This document shows positions 8,783 through 17,718 of a stretch of 64,000 nucleotides of DNA, piece by piece; the stretch's first letter is position 1; the number at the start of each line of letters is the position of its first letter. Made by a program: the position numbers and the translations under genes. The stretch is from Helicobacter sp. MIT 05-5294 (GTDB taxonomy: Bacteria > Campylobacterota > Campylobacteria > Campylobacterales > Helicobacteraceae): NCBI RefSeq assembly GCF_000765675.1, contig NZ_JRPA02000007.1, positions 1-64,000 of the forward strand, read 5' to 3'. The notes under the pieces are model-generated. The model made no database searches. It saw only the letters and a list, made by a program, of their open reading frames with translations, and had not been told where the DNA came from.

Positions 8783-8787
8783 ACCTT

Positions 8788-9336
8788 ATGCAAGATTTAT
8801 CTAGCTGGACTTTACAAGCCCTACGCCACGACGCAAGCCACCCAACTTGGCTTGAAGAGCGTAAATTTGAGTGGATTCCATTAATCAAACGCGCCTTGCA
8901 GAGAATCTTTAATGGCGAAAGTATGATTTTAGTTACCGATAGAGATAGGGAATGGTTTAGCCATTATGTCATTCACTCTATCAACAAAACCAACAATCGC
9001 CCTTATGTGCCGATTCTTAGCATTAACGCGCTTTTTCCTCAACTAGATAAAACACACAAAGACGAAACCGAAATCCCTCTAATCACGGATTATTTGGATA
9101 ATATCTTTTCGCAAAAATATTTTTTTTGGTATGTGGGACGCAACGACACAACACAAGCGAAACTTGCGCTAAGCCACGAGGATTGTTTTTTGTGGATTTT
9201 TGATACACATTTGCAAAACAGCTTTGCTTTGCAATCCACCGATTCGCTAGTAGATCTTCGTCTAATGCAAATGTATAGAATCTTTAATCTCACTTTAGAA
9301 GCTGTGATGTTTGGACAGATTAACTTGGAAATCTAG
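8788..9336 (+). CDS. hobA: DnaA-binding initiation factor HobA
   Basis: HobA binds domain I-II of DnaA and promotes its assembly at oriC; it is a structural relative of E. coli DiaA, found in Campylobacterota. I recognise it by its 182-residue length, the SIS-like composition and chiefly by its place between lysC and holB, the H. pylori order. The start MQDLSSWTLQALRHDASHP and the phrase FDTHLQNSFALQSTDSLVDLR fit what I recall of the family. The gene is five bases after lysC and nine before holB. Confidence 0.82.
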   Translation: MQDLSSWTLQALRHDASHPTWLEERKFEWIPLIKRALQRIFNGESMILVTDRDREWFSHYVIHSINKTNNRPYVPILSINALFPQLDKTHKDETEIPLITDYLDNIFSQKYFFWYVGRNDTTQAKLALSHEDCFLWIFDTHLQNSFALQSTDSLVDLRLMQMYRIFNLTLEAVMFGQINLEI

Positions 9337-9344
9337 GATTCCAA

Positions 9345-10031
9345 ATGCAAGATTCTAATGCCTCAACCAGCTTCACCGCGCCCAATCCAAATTCAAAAAT
9401 CGGACATATCTTGCTTGTAAATGACCCAATCTCTGAAGCAAATGCGTATTACGAACAGCAAAATCCACAAAACTATCGTCTTTTTTGTGCAGAAGAACTC
9501 AATATTGAAACTTCACGCGCCATCATTGATGAAAGCTATATTGCGAGTGAGGGGACGAAAACTATTCTAATTGCGGCAAATTCCTTTAATATCTACGCCC
9601 AAAACGCGCTTTTAAAGGTTTTAGAAGAGCCACCAAGTGGCATTGTTTTTATTCTCTATGCGAGAATGAAATCCCTGCTTCTCCCTACGATTCGCTCCCG
9701 TTTGCCTATTTTAAAACATATCACCAAGCAAAAATTACCACATTTCGCGCTAGAAATTCGCACACTTAATTTAGAAAATATTTATTTATTTTTAAAAGAA
9801 AAACAAAAAGAAATCCAAAGCACGACCCTAAAAGCAGAGATTCAAAGCCTCTATTTAGATGCTATCAAGAGCGGATTGCATTTTGATTCCAAAGAAACGC
9901 AAATATTTGAACGCGCGATTCTTTGGGAAGAACAGCACGAAAAACCCCACAATATTCTTTTGGTTTTGTTGTTGCTTATTTTGCGCAAGAAAAAGCAAAC
10001 ATTCGTCTCCCAAAATCATTTTATCTCTTAA
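9345..10031 (+). CDS. holB: DNA polymerase III delta' subunit (HolB)
   Basis: The delta' subunit is part of the clamp loader that places the beta clamp on DNA. The core SYIASEGTKTILIAANSF followed by NALLKVLEEPPSG is the SRC-like lattice common to delta' and DnaX. Like other short delta' proteins of this phylum, at 228 residues it lacks a Walker A motif and the C-terminal collar is reduced. AGGA lies 7-11 bases before the ATG. Context: hobA upstream, folP downstream. Confidence 0.85.
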   Translation: MQDSNASTSFTAPNPNSKIGHILLVNDPISEANAYYEQQNPQNYRLFCAEELNIETSRAIIDESYIASEGTKTILIAANSFNIYAQNALLKVLEEPPSGIVFILYARMKSLLLPTIRSRLPILKHITKQKLPHFALEIRTLNLENIYLFLKEKQKEIQSTTLKAEIQSLYLDAIKSGLHFDSKETQIFERAILWEEQHEKPHNILLVLLLLILRKKKQTFVSQNHFIS

Positions 10032-10040
10032 AGGAACAAA

Positions 10041-11213
10041 ATGGCATTTGTGCAATATCTAGAAAATTGCGAGAGAGAACTTAAGAATCTTCAATGCGAC
10101 CCAATGGGCTATCAGATTCTGCGCAAGAAAAGCAAGGTTTTTTGTTTTTTTATCCAACACTTAAAAGCCCCTGCGGCAAATATTTTAAAACAAGAATCCC
10201 TAGCCATAGGTGCGGACTTCGCCCTGCCAAGAGACGCGATTTGCTACCAACAAGAATTTTATAGCGGAATCCTAATGCTCACCCTCTCGCAAAGCAAAGC
10301 ATTATTAAAAAAGCTTAAAATACAGCCTTTTGGGCTTAAACAAGTCGCGTTTGCGTTAGAATCGCATTTGCGATTCCACACCCAGAAGCCAAAAATTATG
10401 GGCATTATCAATGCAACTCCTGATAGCTTTTATCAAGATTCTAGAAAAAACACACAAGAAGCCAAGCAAAGAATCCTAGAAATGATTGAAGAGGGGGTAG
10501 AAATCATAGATATTGGCGCAGCAAGCACGAGACCGGGGAGTGCTTGGGTGAGCGAAGAGGAAGAACACGCGCGTCTAAAGGAGATTTTGCAGTTTTTAAA
10601 GCAAGAAAAAATCTATGAGCGCACTACCTTAAGCATTGACACTTACACGCCAAGTGTTGCAAGAAAATGCCTTGATTTTGGCTTTGGAATCGTCAATGAT
10701 ATTACGGGATTCACCAATAAAGCGATGATTCAAGCTCTGCAAGGATATGATTGTGAGTGTGTTGTTATGCATATGCAAGGAAATCCTAAAGAAATGCAGA
10801 AAAATCCGCATTATCAAAATTTATTCTTAGAAATTGATAATTTTTTTGAACAACAAATTCGCGCCCTAAAAGATTGCGGAATCTCAAAAATCATTTTGGA
10901 TATTGGGATTGGATTTGGCAAGACCTTAGAGCATAATTGTGCGCTTATTAAACATTTAGGGCATTTTCTGCACTTTGGCTATCCCCTATTAGTGGGCGCA
11001 AGTCGCAAAAGTATGATTGACAAAATCACTCCTTGTAATGTGGAAGACAGACTAAGTGGGACTTTAGCAATCCATTTAGAATCCCTCAAAAATGGCGCGA
11101 GTATTATCCGATGCCACGATACAAAAGAACATATCCAAGCACTCAAAGTTTGGTTTGCGCTACAAAATGCAGAAATCAACGCACCCTCACAACAACTTAA
11201 GGAACGACAATGA
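10041..11213 (+). CDS. folP: Dihydropteroate synthase
   Basis: Joins p-aminobenzoate to pterin pyrophosphate in folate synthesis; target of sulfonamides. The signature GIINATPDSF is at residues 121-130, IGAASTRPGS follows near 158, and VNDITG and GASRKS are also present. About 115 residues precede the catalytic barrel, an N-terminal extension that I recall in Helicobacter FolP, so the first ATG with its AAGGAA site is kept. The stop overlaps the next start (ATGA), indicating coupling to the 327-residue protein. Confidence 0.93.
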   Translation: MAFVQYLENCERELKNLQCDPMGYQILRKKSKVFCFFIQHLKAPAANILKQESLAIGADFALPRDAICYQQEFYSGILMLTLSQSKALLKKLKIQPFGLKQVAFALESHLRFHTQKPKIMGIINATPDSFYQDSRKNTQEAKQRILEMIEEGVEIIDIGAASTRPGSAWVSEEEEHARLKEILQFLKQEKIYERTTLSIDTYTPSVARKCLDFGFGIVNDITGFTNKAMIQALQGYDCECVVMHMQGNPKEMQKNPHYQNLFLEIDNFFEQQIRALKDCGISKIILDIGIGFGKTLEHNCALIKHLGHFLHFGYPLLVGASRKSMIDKITPCNVEDRLSGTLAIHLESLKNGASIIRCHDTKEHIQALKVWFALQNAEINAPSQQLKERQ

Positions 11214-12193
11214 ATCGCAGAGAAATTATTTGGCAATTAAGCCATCATGGGTATCCTAAAGAAAAGCTTGAAAGTATGCCAATGACAGACCTTGCAAAGC
11301 TTTTTAAGCAAACCAGCAAAGAACGCATTATGGATTATATGAATGCTTTACGCGCCGATAAAGAACACGAAATCATACCCGAGGATGAGGGCAACTACAT
11401 TGACCGCGAAATGGAGTTGGTTTATCATGCTATTTCCATAGAAGAAGTTAATTTCCCGATTCTTTATGATGCAATTGAAAGAATCTTTGAAAAATACGAT
11501 TTAAACGAGGCAATTGAACTCGTGCTATCCCAAGCAAGCGATAAACAATACAAACAAATGACGCAAATCACAGAAGTCGCCTATCGCGCCTATCAAGAGA
11601 TTCTTTTAGATAGGATAGAAAAACTTTGCGAATTTTATCCCGCAGAAGAAAGGTTTGAACAATTAAAATTCTATGGAGATAGACGAGAGGATATTAACTT
11701 TTTGCGCGAAAGCATTGCAAATATGAGCGCACCCAACAACCAAGAGCGTTTAAGTAAAATCGCCTTGCTTAAATACGATATTATTTGTGATTATTTTCCT
11801 GATTCTATGTATGAAAACTACGAAGAATTTTATGAGAACGAAGAAAAGAAAAACGATATTATCGAACGCATTATGTCTCTAACAAAAGCCTACACGCGCG
11901 CCGCATTAAAAGCCAAAAAGTTTCAAGTGCTTTCCCATATGGAGCGCGTTTTGGTTGAAGATAGAGATAGAGAAAAAGAAGAAAAAGCCCTCATTAAACA
12001 ATATACCAAAAAGCTTGGCGATGTGATTTTAAGCGAAGATGAACTCGCCTTTTCAATGACACTTAAAGAGGCTTTAAGCGTGTTAGATGAACGCGATGTT
12101 GCACGCATTATTAGCAACTTTGACATTTCAAGCAACCCTATTTTATTGCAAAGATTCAATGTGATTATGAGAGACAATCGCAGGACAAATTAA
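11210..12193 (+). CDS. Conserved protein of unknown function, helical and acidic
   Basis: I do not recognise a named family. The 327 residues are highly charged and appear almost wholly alpha-helical, with no signal peptide or membrane segment. The start MNRREIIWQLSHHGYPKEKL looks like a small helical domain binding surface. The gene overlaps folP by four bases and precedes ung by nine, and from memory a protein of similar size sits after folP in H. pylori. Its place among replication and repair genes is suggestive but gives no function. The AAGGAA ribosome site supports the start. Confidence 0.8.
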   Translation: MNRREIIWQLSHHGYPKEKLESMPMTDLAKLFKQTSKERIMDYMNALRADKEHEIIPEDEGNYIDREMELVYHAISIEEVNFPILYDAIERIFEKYDLNEAIELVLSQASDKQYKQMTQITEVAYRAYQEILLDRIEKLCEFYPAEERFEQLKFYGDRREDINFLRESIANMSAPNNQERLSKIALLKYDIICDYFPDSMYENYEEFYENEEKKNDIIERIMSLTKAYTRAALKAKKFQVLSHMERVLVEDRDREKEEKALIKQYTKKLGDVILSEDELAFSMTLKEALSVLDERDVARIISNFDISSNPILLQRFNVIMRDNRRTN

Positions 12194-12202
12194 GGACATA
12201 TT

Positions 12203-12895
12203 ATGGAATCAGGGATTCAACTAGAAAACATTAAAATAGATTCAAGCTGGAAAGAAGTGCTAAAAGACGAGTTTTTATCGCCCTATTTTGCAGAAATCAA
12301 ACAACACTATCTTAAGGCGAAATCACAAGGTGCGATTCTCTATCCACCCGCCAAACTTCTCTTTAACGCTTTTAATCTTACGCCTTTTGATAAAGTCAAA
12401 GTGGTGCTTTTAGGACAAGATCCTTATCATCAGCCAAATCAAGCTATGGGATTGTCGTTTTCTGTGCCTTATGGGGTGAGGATTCCGCCATCATTGCAAA
12501 ATATCTACAAAGAACTACAAGCAGACTTAGGAATCCCACCTAGCAAAAGCGGGGATTTGAGCCATTGGGCGCGTGAGGGTGTGTTGCTACTAAATAGCAT
12601 TTTAAGCGTAGAGGGGGGCAAACCTGCTTCGCACCAACATTTTGGTTGGCAACATTTCACCGACGCAGTCATCGCCCAAATCAACGCGCATTGCAATGGA
12701 ATCGTCTTTTTGCTTTGGGGCAACTATGCAAAGGCTAAAAAAGCTTTAATTGACACCAACAAGCATTTCGTCCTTGAAGCAGCACACCCCTCGCCTTTAG
12801 CGCGAAGCGGATTTTTAGGTTGTCGGCATTTTTCAAAGACGAATGAGATTCTACTAAGCTTAGGCAAAACCCCCATTCATTGGAATCTCGATTAA
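12203..12895 (+). CDS. ung: Uracil-DNA glycosylase
   Basis: Family-1 UDG removes uracil from DNA arising from cytosine deamination. The catalytic motif GQDPYH is at residues 71-76 (Asp73 activates water), LLLNSILSVE follows, and the minor-groove loop HPSPLARSGF is near residue 197. Length of 230 residues is standard. Start ATG nine bases after the preceding stop. Confidence 0.96.
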   Translation: MESGIQLENIKIDSSWKEVLKDEFLSPYFAEIKQHYLKAKSQGAILYPPAKLLFNAFNLTPFDKVKVVLLGQDPYHQPNQAMGLSFSVPYGVRIPPSLQNIYKELQADLGIPPSKSGDLSHWAREGVLLLNSILSVEGGKPASHQHFGWQHFTDAVIAQINAHCNGIVFLLWGNYAKAKKALIDTNKHFVLEAAHPSPLARSGFLGCRHFSKTNEILLSLGKTPIHWNLD

Positions 12896-12946
12896 CTCCT
12901 TATGGTTAAATTACGACGCAATAGCAAATTCTCGCAATTTAAAATC

Positions 12947-13453
12947 CTATATCCAATCCAACAAAATATTACCAATATTATTTTCTTCTATTTTTGCTTT
13001 AAGATTCTGCATTTTCTCCTTTCCATCAGCGAAAAACCTCTTATGCGTCTCGCACACGATATAATCAATTCTTTGCCAAAATTTTTGTGCAATGATTTTA
13101 TTAAGGATTCCAAACTCCACTTCCTCCACATCAAACTTTAGCAAGTAAATTCTTAGGGTTTTTCTAGGATTTGCGAAAGAATCTCGGTCAAATCTAGCAC
13201 TTCTACTTCGTAAGTTTTCTGCGATGGAGGACCAAAATCCGCGATACGATTCCCCTCACTCACGATATGATATTCTGCAAAATGCGTTTTAAAATTCGTA
13301 TCTCCTATGGCATTTTAATGCAAGATAACATTGGGATTGCCTTGATATTTTTGCCTCAAAATCCAGCCAAATAAATATTAGGCTCAAAAGCATAGGAGAT
13401 TCCGCCACATTGCAAAATAATAGAAGTTGTAAATTTGTTGTCCTTTTAAACAT
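12947..13453 (-). pseudogene. Decayed FkbM-family methyltransferase
   Basis: Three minus-strand frames join into one recognisable FkbM protein. In order: a piece with QCGGISYAFEPNIYLAG (SAM motif II region), then RQKYQGNPNVILH followed by an in-frame TAA and NAIGDTNFKTHFAEYHI, then VEVLDLTEILSQILEK, and finally LKFDVEEVEFGILNKII and CETHKRFFADGKEKMQNL ending ILLDWI. The phrase KFDVEEVEF corresponds to the family KIDVEGAEF. I count a frameshift near 13364, a stop near 13333, and two frameshifts near 13155. The SAM motif I (DxGxNxG) is missing, so the 5' end is also gone. FkbM enzymes usually O-methylate sugars of surface glycans. Confidence 0.7.
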
Positions 13454-13484
13454 TGATTTAGCTTATTACTTTATATTTTTTTGC

Positions 13485-14750
13485 TTAATCTACTTCTATG
13501 AAATCCTCTTTTAGCGGAATCTCTAACGCCTTGACATTGCCAATCGCATTTCCCGCGATTCCTTTAAAAGAACCATACATATTAATCGTGCTTTCAAGCA
13601 CTTTTTGGATTTGCTTCTCACGCTGCTTCCATAGCCGCTGCATTGCGCGTTTTTCACTATCCAAATCATTTTGCATTTGCACAAACCCTTCCACAATCGC
13701 TTCCATTTGCATTTTAAATTCAGAGCTTGTGAGATATTGGTAAAGTAAAGCCATTTTATCTTGTTTGTTTTCTTGCGATTTTTGGGCAATCTGCACCTTG
13801 ATTACACTCTCCCTTAGCACCACACACAACGCCTTAAATTCCTCAAAAGTGCAAACCCAAACCCCCTCAAACAACCCCATTCTTTCCATTTCCTTTGGCA
13901 TTGCTTCACTGACAATCACGCCCACATCTGCGCCAATTTCTCGCATATCGGACTTAAACTTCTCAACCCAAACGCGCTGAAAATCTTTCGTGCGTTTGCT
14001 TTCGTAATAAATTTTACCACAATTTGGAATCTCCCTCGTATGCACAACCTGCAAACAATCCCCACCATGCGCACCTTTTTTAATCTCCACAATCTCATCT
14101 AATGGGAATTGCGCCTTTAAATACTCTTCAATTGCGATTTCTTGCACCTCTCCTTGAAGCTGTTGTGAGCCTAATTCCACCTTGCGTTGCGCTTCTTGCA
14201 GTTGTTTTTTAAGCTGTTCTAACTGCTGTTCTTTCTCGCGAAACTTCATTTGATTTTGCGATTCTAGCTCTTTATAGGTTTTTTCCTTAAAATCTGCCAT
14301 TTCCTTCGCCAAACGCTCCTGTTCTTGGGCTTTGATTTTGGATTCCATTTCGCCTTTTTCTCGCTTTAGCTTCTCTATCTCCACTTTGCTAAGATTCAAT
14401 TCTTTGACTTGATTGGATTTTTCCTCCAATTCTTTTGTTAGTCGCGTCATTGCTTCTTGATATTCTTGCGTCATTTCTTGCTTTAAAGATTCTTCAAGCT
14501 TCTTTCTCTCTTGCTTTAAAGATTCCTTTGTCGCTTCTGCAATCCTCTCTTGCATTTGCTCTTGTTCTGTTTTTAGAGATTCAAAAGCCTTTTTATATTC
14601 TTCTCGTTTTTGTGCTAACTCTGCTTGAAATTGTTTTTTAGATTCTAAATTCTCTTGATAAATCTTTTGCTTAATCTGATGATACACAATTTCTTGCACA
14701 TCAATTTCTTCACCACAATTTGGGCATTTGATACTATTTTCTTGATTCAT
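13485..14750 (-). CDS. DUF2130 domain protein with zinc ribbon and coiled coil
   Basis: The N-terminus has a zinc-knuckle pair (CPNCGEEI, Cys9 and Cys12). Residues about 25-200 are a long Glu/Gln/Lys-rich coiled coil. The C-terminal half (IAIEEYLKAQFPLDEIVEIKKG, then YESKRTKDFQRVWVEKFKSDM and DVGVIVSE) is the DUF2130 region, which looks nuclease-like in its pattern of acidic and lysine residues. Function in the family is not established. ATG with AGGAGCAGGA upstream. It is divergent from the DUF4149 gene. Confidence 0.82.
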   Translation of the reverse strand: MNQENSIKCPNCGEEIDVQEIVYHQIKQKIYQENLESKKQFQAELAQKREEYKKAFESLKTEQEQMQERIAEATKESLKQERKKLEESLKQEMTQEYQEAMTRLTKELEEKSNQVKELNLSKVEIEKLKREKGEMESKIKAQEQERLAKEMADFKEKTYKELESQNQMKFREKEQQLEQLKKQLQEAQRKVELGSQQLQGEVQEIAIEEYLKAQFPLDEIVEIKKGAHGGDCLQVVHTREIPNCGKIYYESKRTKDFQRVWVEKFKSDMREIGADVGVIVSEAMPKEMERMGLFEGVWVCTFEEFKALCVVLRESVIKVQIAQKSQENKQDKMALLYQYLTSSEFKMQMEAIVEGFVQMQNDLDSEKRAMQRLWKQREKQIQKVLESTINMYGSFKGIAGNAIGNVKALEIPLKEDFIEVD

Positions 14751-14829
14751 TCCTGCTCCTTTGGTTTATTATAACTCAAGATTCCACAATGCAATCTTTA
14801 GAATCCTATTATTCCTCCTATTGGCACAT

Positions 14830-14858
14830 TTGCACAAAGCCCAAAACTTAGCTATAAT
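14830..14858 (+). promoter_or_regulatory. Candidate promoter of the DUF4149 gene
   Basis: A perfect TATAAT at 14853-14858 lies 17 bases after TTGCAC (14830-14835). Transcription would begin about 18 bases before the start codon, with AAGGA at 14872-14876 as ribosome site. Confidence 0.45.
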
Positions 14859-14882
14859 CCACAAAAACTTCAAGGATTCCTA

Positions 14883-15386
14883 ATGCAATTTCTTTTTAGA
14901 TTACAACCTTATTTTTTGGCTTTTTATTTGTTGCTTATTGGCGTTACGCTTGGAGCAATCATCGCTTGTGGAGTATTTAGTGCACCTACGATTTTCCGTG
15001 CTTCTATGATTGTGCCAAACTTAGAAATCACCCTCTTCCAATCGGGTATTTTAATGACAAGCATTTTTACAAAATTAAATTTTTTGTTGAATCTCTTAGC
15101 GGTTTTTATTTTGTTTTATGAGATTCTATCCATGCGCATAAGTGGAGCTAAAATCGCTCCTATTTTAGGGCTTTGTAGCCTGATTTTAATCTTTCTTTTT
15201 ACGCTTTATTACACGCCTTATATTTTACAAGCACAAAGTTTAGGCGAAGAGGCAATCGCAAACCACGCATTTGATGCGATGCACACGCAATCTGTCTATG
15301 TTTTTAAAGCTTTAATGGTGAGTTTGCTTCTGCTTTTTATCATCAGAGCTTTAGATGCGATTAATAGCGGTTGCAAAGGTAAATAA
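14883..15386 (+). CDS. DUF4149 family membrane protein
   Basis: A 167-residue integral membrane protein with four predicted hydrophobic segments (about residues 12-34, 52-78, 87-112 and 137-158). The spacing and the motif GxFSAPxIFR after the first segment fit the DUF4149 family. Role unknown. It runs toward addB and overlaps its end by 26 bases on the opposite strand. Confidence 0.75.
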   Translation: MQFLFRLQPYFLAFYLLLIGVTLGAIIACGVFSAPTIFRASMIVPNLEITLFQSGILMTSIFTKLNFLLNLLAVFILFYEILSMRISGAKIAPILGLCSLILIFLFTLYYTPYILQAQSLGEEAIANHAFDAMHTQSVYVFKALMVSLLLLFIIRALDAINSGCKGK

Positions 15387-17709
15387 AATCGCAATACTTG
15401 CAAGTCTCATATTTGGGTGCTAACTCAAAATTGACTTCTTTGCAATTTGCTCGGATTTTTTCTAGCTTTTCTTGCAAATCCTCAATTTTGGCATTCAAAT
15501 CTTTTTCTTGCTCAATCTTTGCTTCATACAAATCATAAAATCCCGCTTGGATTTTCTCTGGCACACTTCCTATTACGCCCTTTTGAACCGCCAACGCATA
15601 AAGCGGTAGTTGAAAATCTGTGGCTTTTTCGTAATTTTTGGATTCCACTTTTAAATTGCGTTTGTATTTATAATCTAGCACACAAACTTCATCTCCTCTT
15701 TTATCAATCCTATCCATTCTTCCTCTTAGAGTGAAGCCAAACAAATCAAAGCAAAAATCTTGCTCAAAACAAAAAGGAATCCAACCACTCTCCAAACGGC
15801 TTTTTTCCGTTTCAAAGAATCTTTTAAGATATTTTGCCGCCAATGCGCTGTCAAAAAATTCTCGCGCAGAATCGCTTTTTTTTAGCTTTTCACAAACCTC
15901 TTGATACATAGAATCCATATCATAAGTTTTTGCGCTACAATAAACCATTTTCAGGATTTCATGAATCTTGCTTCCGATATTTACCGCCCCGCTAGGCGGC
16001 TCTTTGAACCCCAAAATATAGCGATAATAATATTTCCTCTTGCAAGTCAAAAAGCATTGCAAACTCGTCGCACTAAAGGATTCCACATTCATCGGAGCGA
16101 TAATCTCGCGCTCTTGATAATTCAACGCCTTGCCACTCAAAAAATACTCGCTATATTTCAAACTTGCCTTTAAGAATCGTGCGTGTCCAAAAATAGAATC
16201 CTCTAACAAAAAGCGCGAGGGTTTGCTTTCATCATTATCAAGGCACATAATCCAAGTTTGGCGGCTTTTTTGGATTAATTGAGCGTAATAATGTTTTTGC
16301 AGATTCTCGCGATTCTCCCTTGTTGGCAAACCCACCCTTTGACGAATCGCAGTGTTCAAAAACAAATCTTTTTCGCTAAAGCTTGGCACATTTCCTGCAT
16401 TGAACTCTGGGATAATCAAATAATCAAAGCAAATGCCGCGCGTCTCCAAAATCCCAATCACACTAATGCGTCCGCCCCCCACATCATCAAGGCTCACTTC
16501 CTCTATGAGATTCAAAAAAACTAAAATTTGCTCTTTTAAAGAAAGGGGCTTTAAATACTCTAAAGCAAACTCAAACTGCCCCAAAGTTTCTAAAAACTTT
16601 TCTTTGATGGTTTGTGATGCTTTAGAGTGGGTTTCTAAATTTTGCAAAAATTCCTTAAATGCTTCAAAACTTTGAAAATTTGGAATCAAACTAGAATCGC
16701 AAACATCCCCTTCTTGTGGCGATTCTAAATTTTCTTGTGCGGATTCCGACTTTTCTTGCACGAAACTTTTAAGATTCCGATACAATGCAGAATCTTTTAA
16801 AGAATTTCCCATAGCAAAGTTAAAATTCCGCGCCTTGTCAAAAAGCTTCAAATACTGCGCGAAATCTTCATTGGGCAATACAACACAAATTTGCTCCGGC
16901 TTAATCCCTTGTTCAAGCCACACATCAATTTGCGCAAAAATCCCTCCCACTTCTGCAATCTTATCATTGAACTCCAAAACTTCAAGGGTTGGATTCTGCC
17001 AAGCTTTTTGTTGCGCGTCGGGATTCTCTAAATTTGAACCTTTAACGCTAAACTTCTCACGAAATAGTGTAATTTCATAGAATCCCAAATCCAACTCTAA
17101 ACCAAAAAGATTTTGATAGTAAGCTTGATTAAAGGAATCCAAAGTGAGCCTAAAAGTAATTGGCAGCTTTTGTGCAATTTTCGTAAAAACTTGCATTTCA
17201 AAGCGATTTAAAAACCCTTCCAAATGAACCATAATCGCATCAAATCTATCAAGCAATTCAAAAGTGATTTGATAATCTTCTAAGAAATATTTATCAAAAA
17301 AATGAGCATTAGTTAAGATTTCTTGATAAGTTTTAAAAATCGCCTTTAAAACTTTCAAATGATCATCGTAAAAAGCATAAATATCAAGCTTTTCTAGCGA
17401 CTCTATCAAAACGCATTCGGCACAAAGCTCATCATAAAACTTTAAGAAAAAGTTAGAATTAAGTAAAAATTGTGTGAAATTTCTCGCGAAACTTCCTAAT
17501 TTTTCTGTTTCTTGAGCATTAGCACGGATTGCCTTATAGAGATAAAAATGACGCAAAAATGGAGGAATCTTGCGCTTTTTATCCACTCTTAAAATGAAAT
17601 CCAAAAACTCGGCAATGCTCTTGGAAGTCGGCAAAAAATCTTCTGCGAAATTCTGCGCAAAAAAATGCTTCATTGCGCGCATATTTGAAAAAAGATGAAG
17701 AATCTCCAC
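15361..17709 (-). CDS. addB: AddB-type nuclease/helicase-like subunit of the AddAB recombination nuclease
   Basis: AddB pairs with AddA to resect double-strand breaks for RecA loading. The N-terminal two thirds are a degenerate helicase-like region without a clear Walker A. The C-terminal PD-(D/E)XK nuclease has HEILK in IGSKIHEILKM and the catalytic LDYKYKR. Four cysteines, one in QCFLTCKRKYYYRYIL and three in TCKYCDFIYLC at the extreme C-terminus, match the iron-sulfur cluster of AddB. Length 782 is similar to the H. pylori protein. The start is GTG at 17709 with AGGA 12 bases upstream; a methionine ten codons later is an alternative. It follows tkt by nine bases. Confidence 0.85.
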   Translation of the reverse strand: MEILHLFSNMRAMKHFFAQNFAEDFLPTSKSIAEFLDFILRVDKKRKIPPFLRHFYLYKAIRANAQETEKLGSFARNFTQFLLNSNFFLKFYDELCAECVLIESLEKLDIYAFYDDHLKVLKAIFKTYQEILTNAHFFDKYFLEDYQITFELLDRFDAIMVHLEGFLNRFEMQVFTKIAQKLPITFRLTLDSFNQAYYQNLFGLELDLGFYEITLFREKFSVKGSNLENPDAQQKAWQNPTLEVLEFNDKIAEVGGIFAQIDVWLEQGIKPEQICVVLPNEDFAQYLKLFDKARNFNFAMGNSLKDSALYRNLKSFVQEKSESAQENLESPQEGDVCDSSLIPNFQSFEAFKEFLQNLETHSKASQTIKEKFLETLGQFEFALEYLKPLSLKEQILVFLNLIEEVSLDDVGGGRISVIGILETRGICFDYLIIPEFNAGNVPSFSEKDLFLNTAIRQRVGLPTRENRENLQKHYYAQLIQKSRQTWIMCLDNDESKPSRFLLEDSIFGHARFLKASLKYSEYFLSGKALNYQEREIIAPMNVESFSATSLQCFLTCKRKYYYRYILGFKEPPSGAVNIGSKIHEILKMVYCSAKTYDMDSMYQEVCEKLKKSDSAREFFDSALAAKYLKRFFETEKSRLESGWIPFCFEQDFCFDLFGFTLRGRMDRIDKRGDEVCVLDYKYKRNLKVESKNYEKATDFQLPLYALAVQKGVIGSVPEKIQAGFYDLYEAKIEQEKDLNAKIEDLQEKLEKIRANCKEVNFELAPKYETCKYCDFIYLCNRY

Positions 17710-17718
17710 CGATAAACT

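Noticed and set aside
12902-13141. Plus-strand 79-codon frame after ung
   Set aside because: It is antisense to the FkbM relic, whose pieces have clear family motifs.
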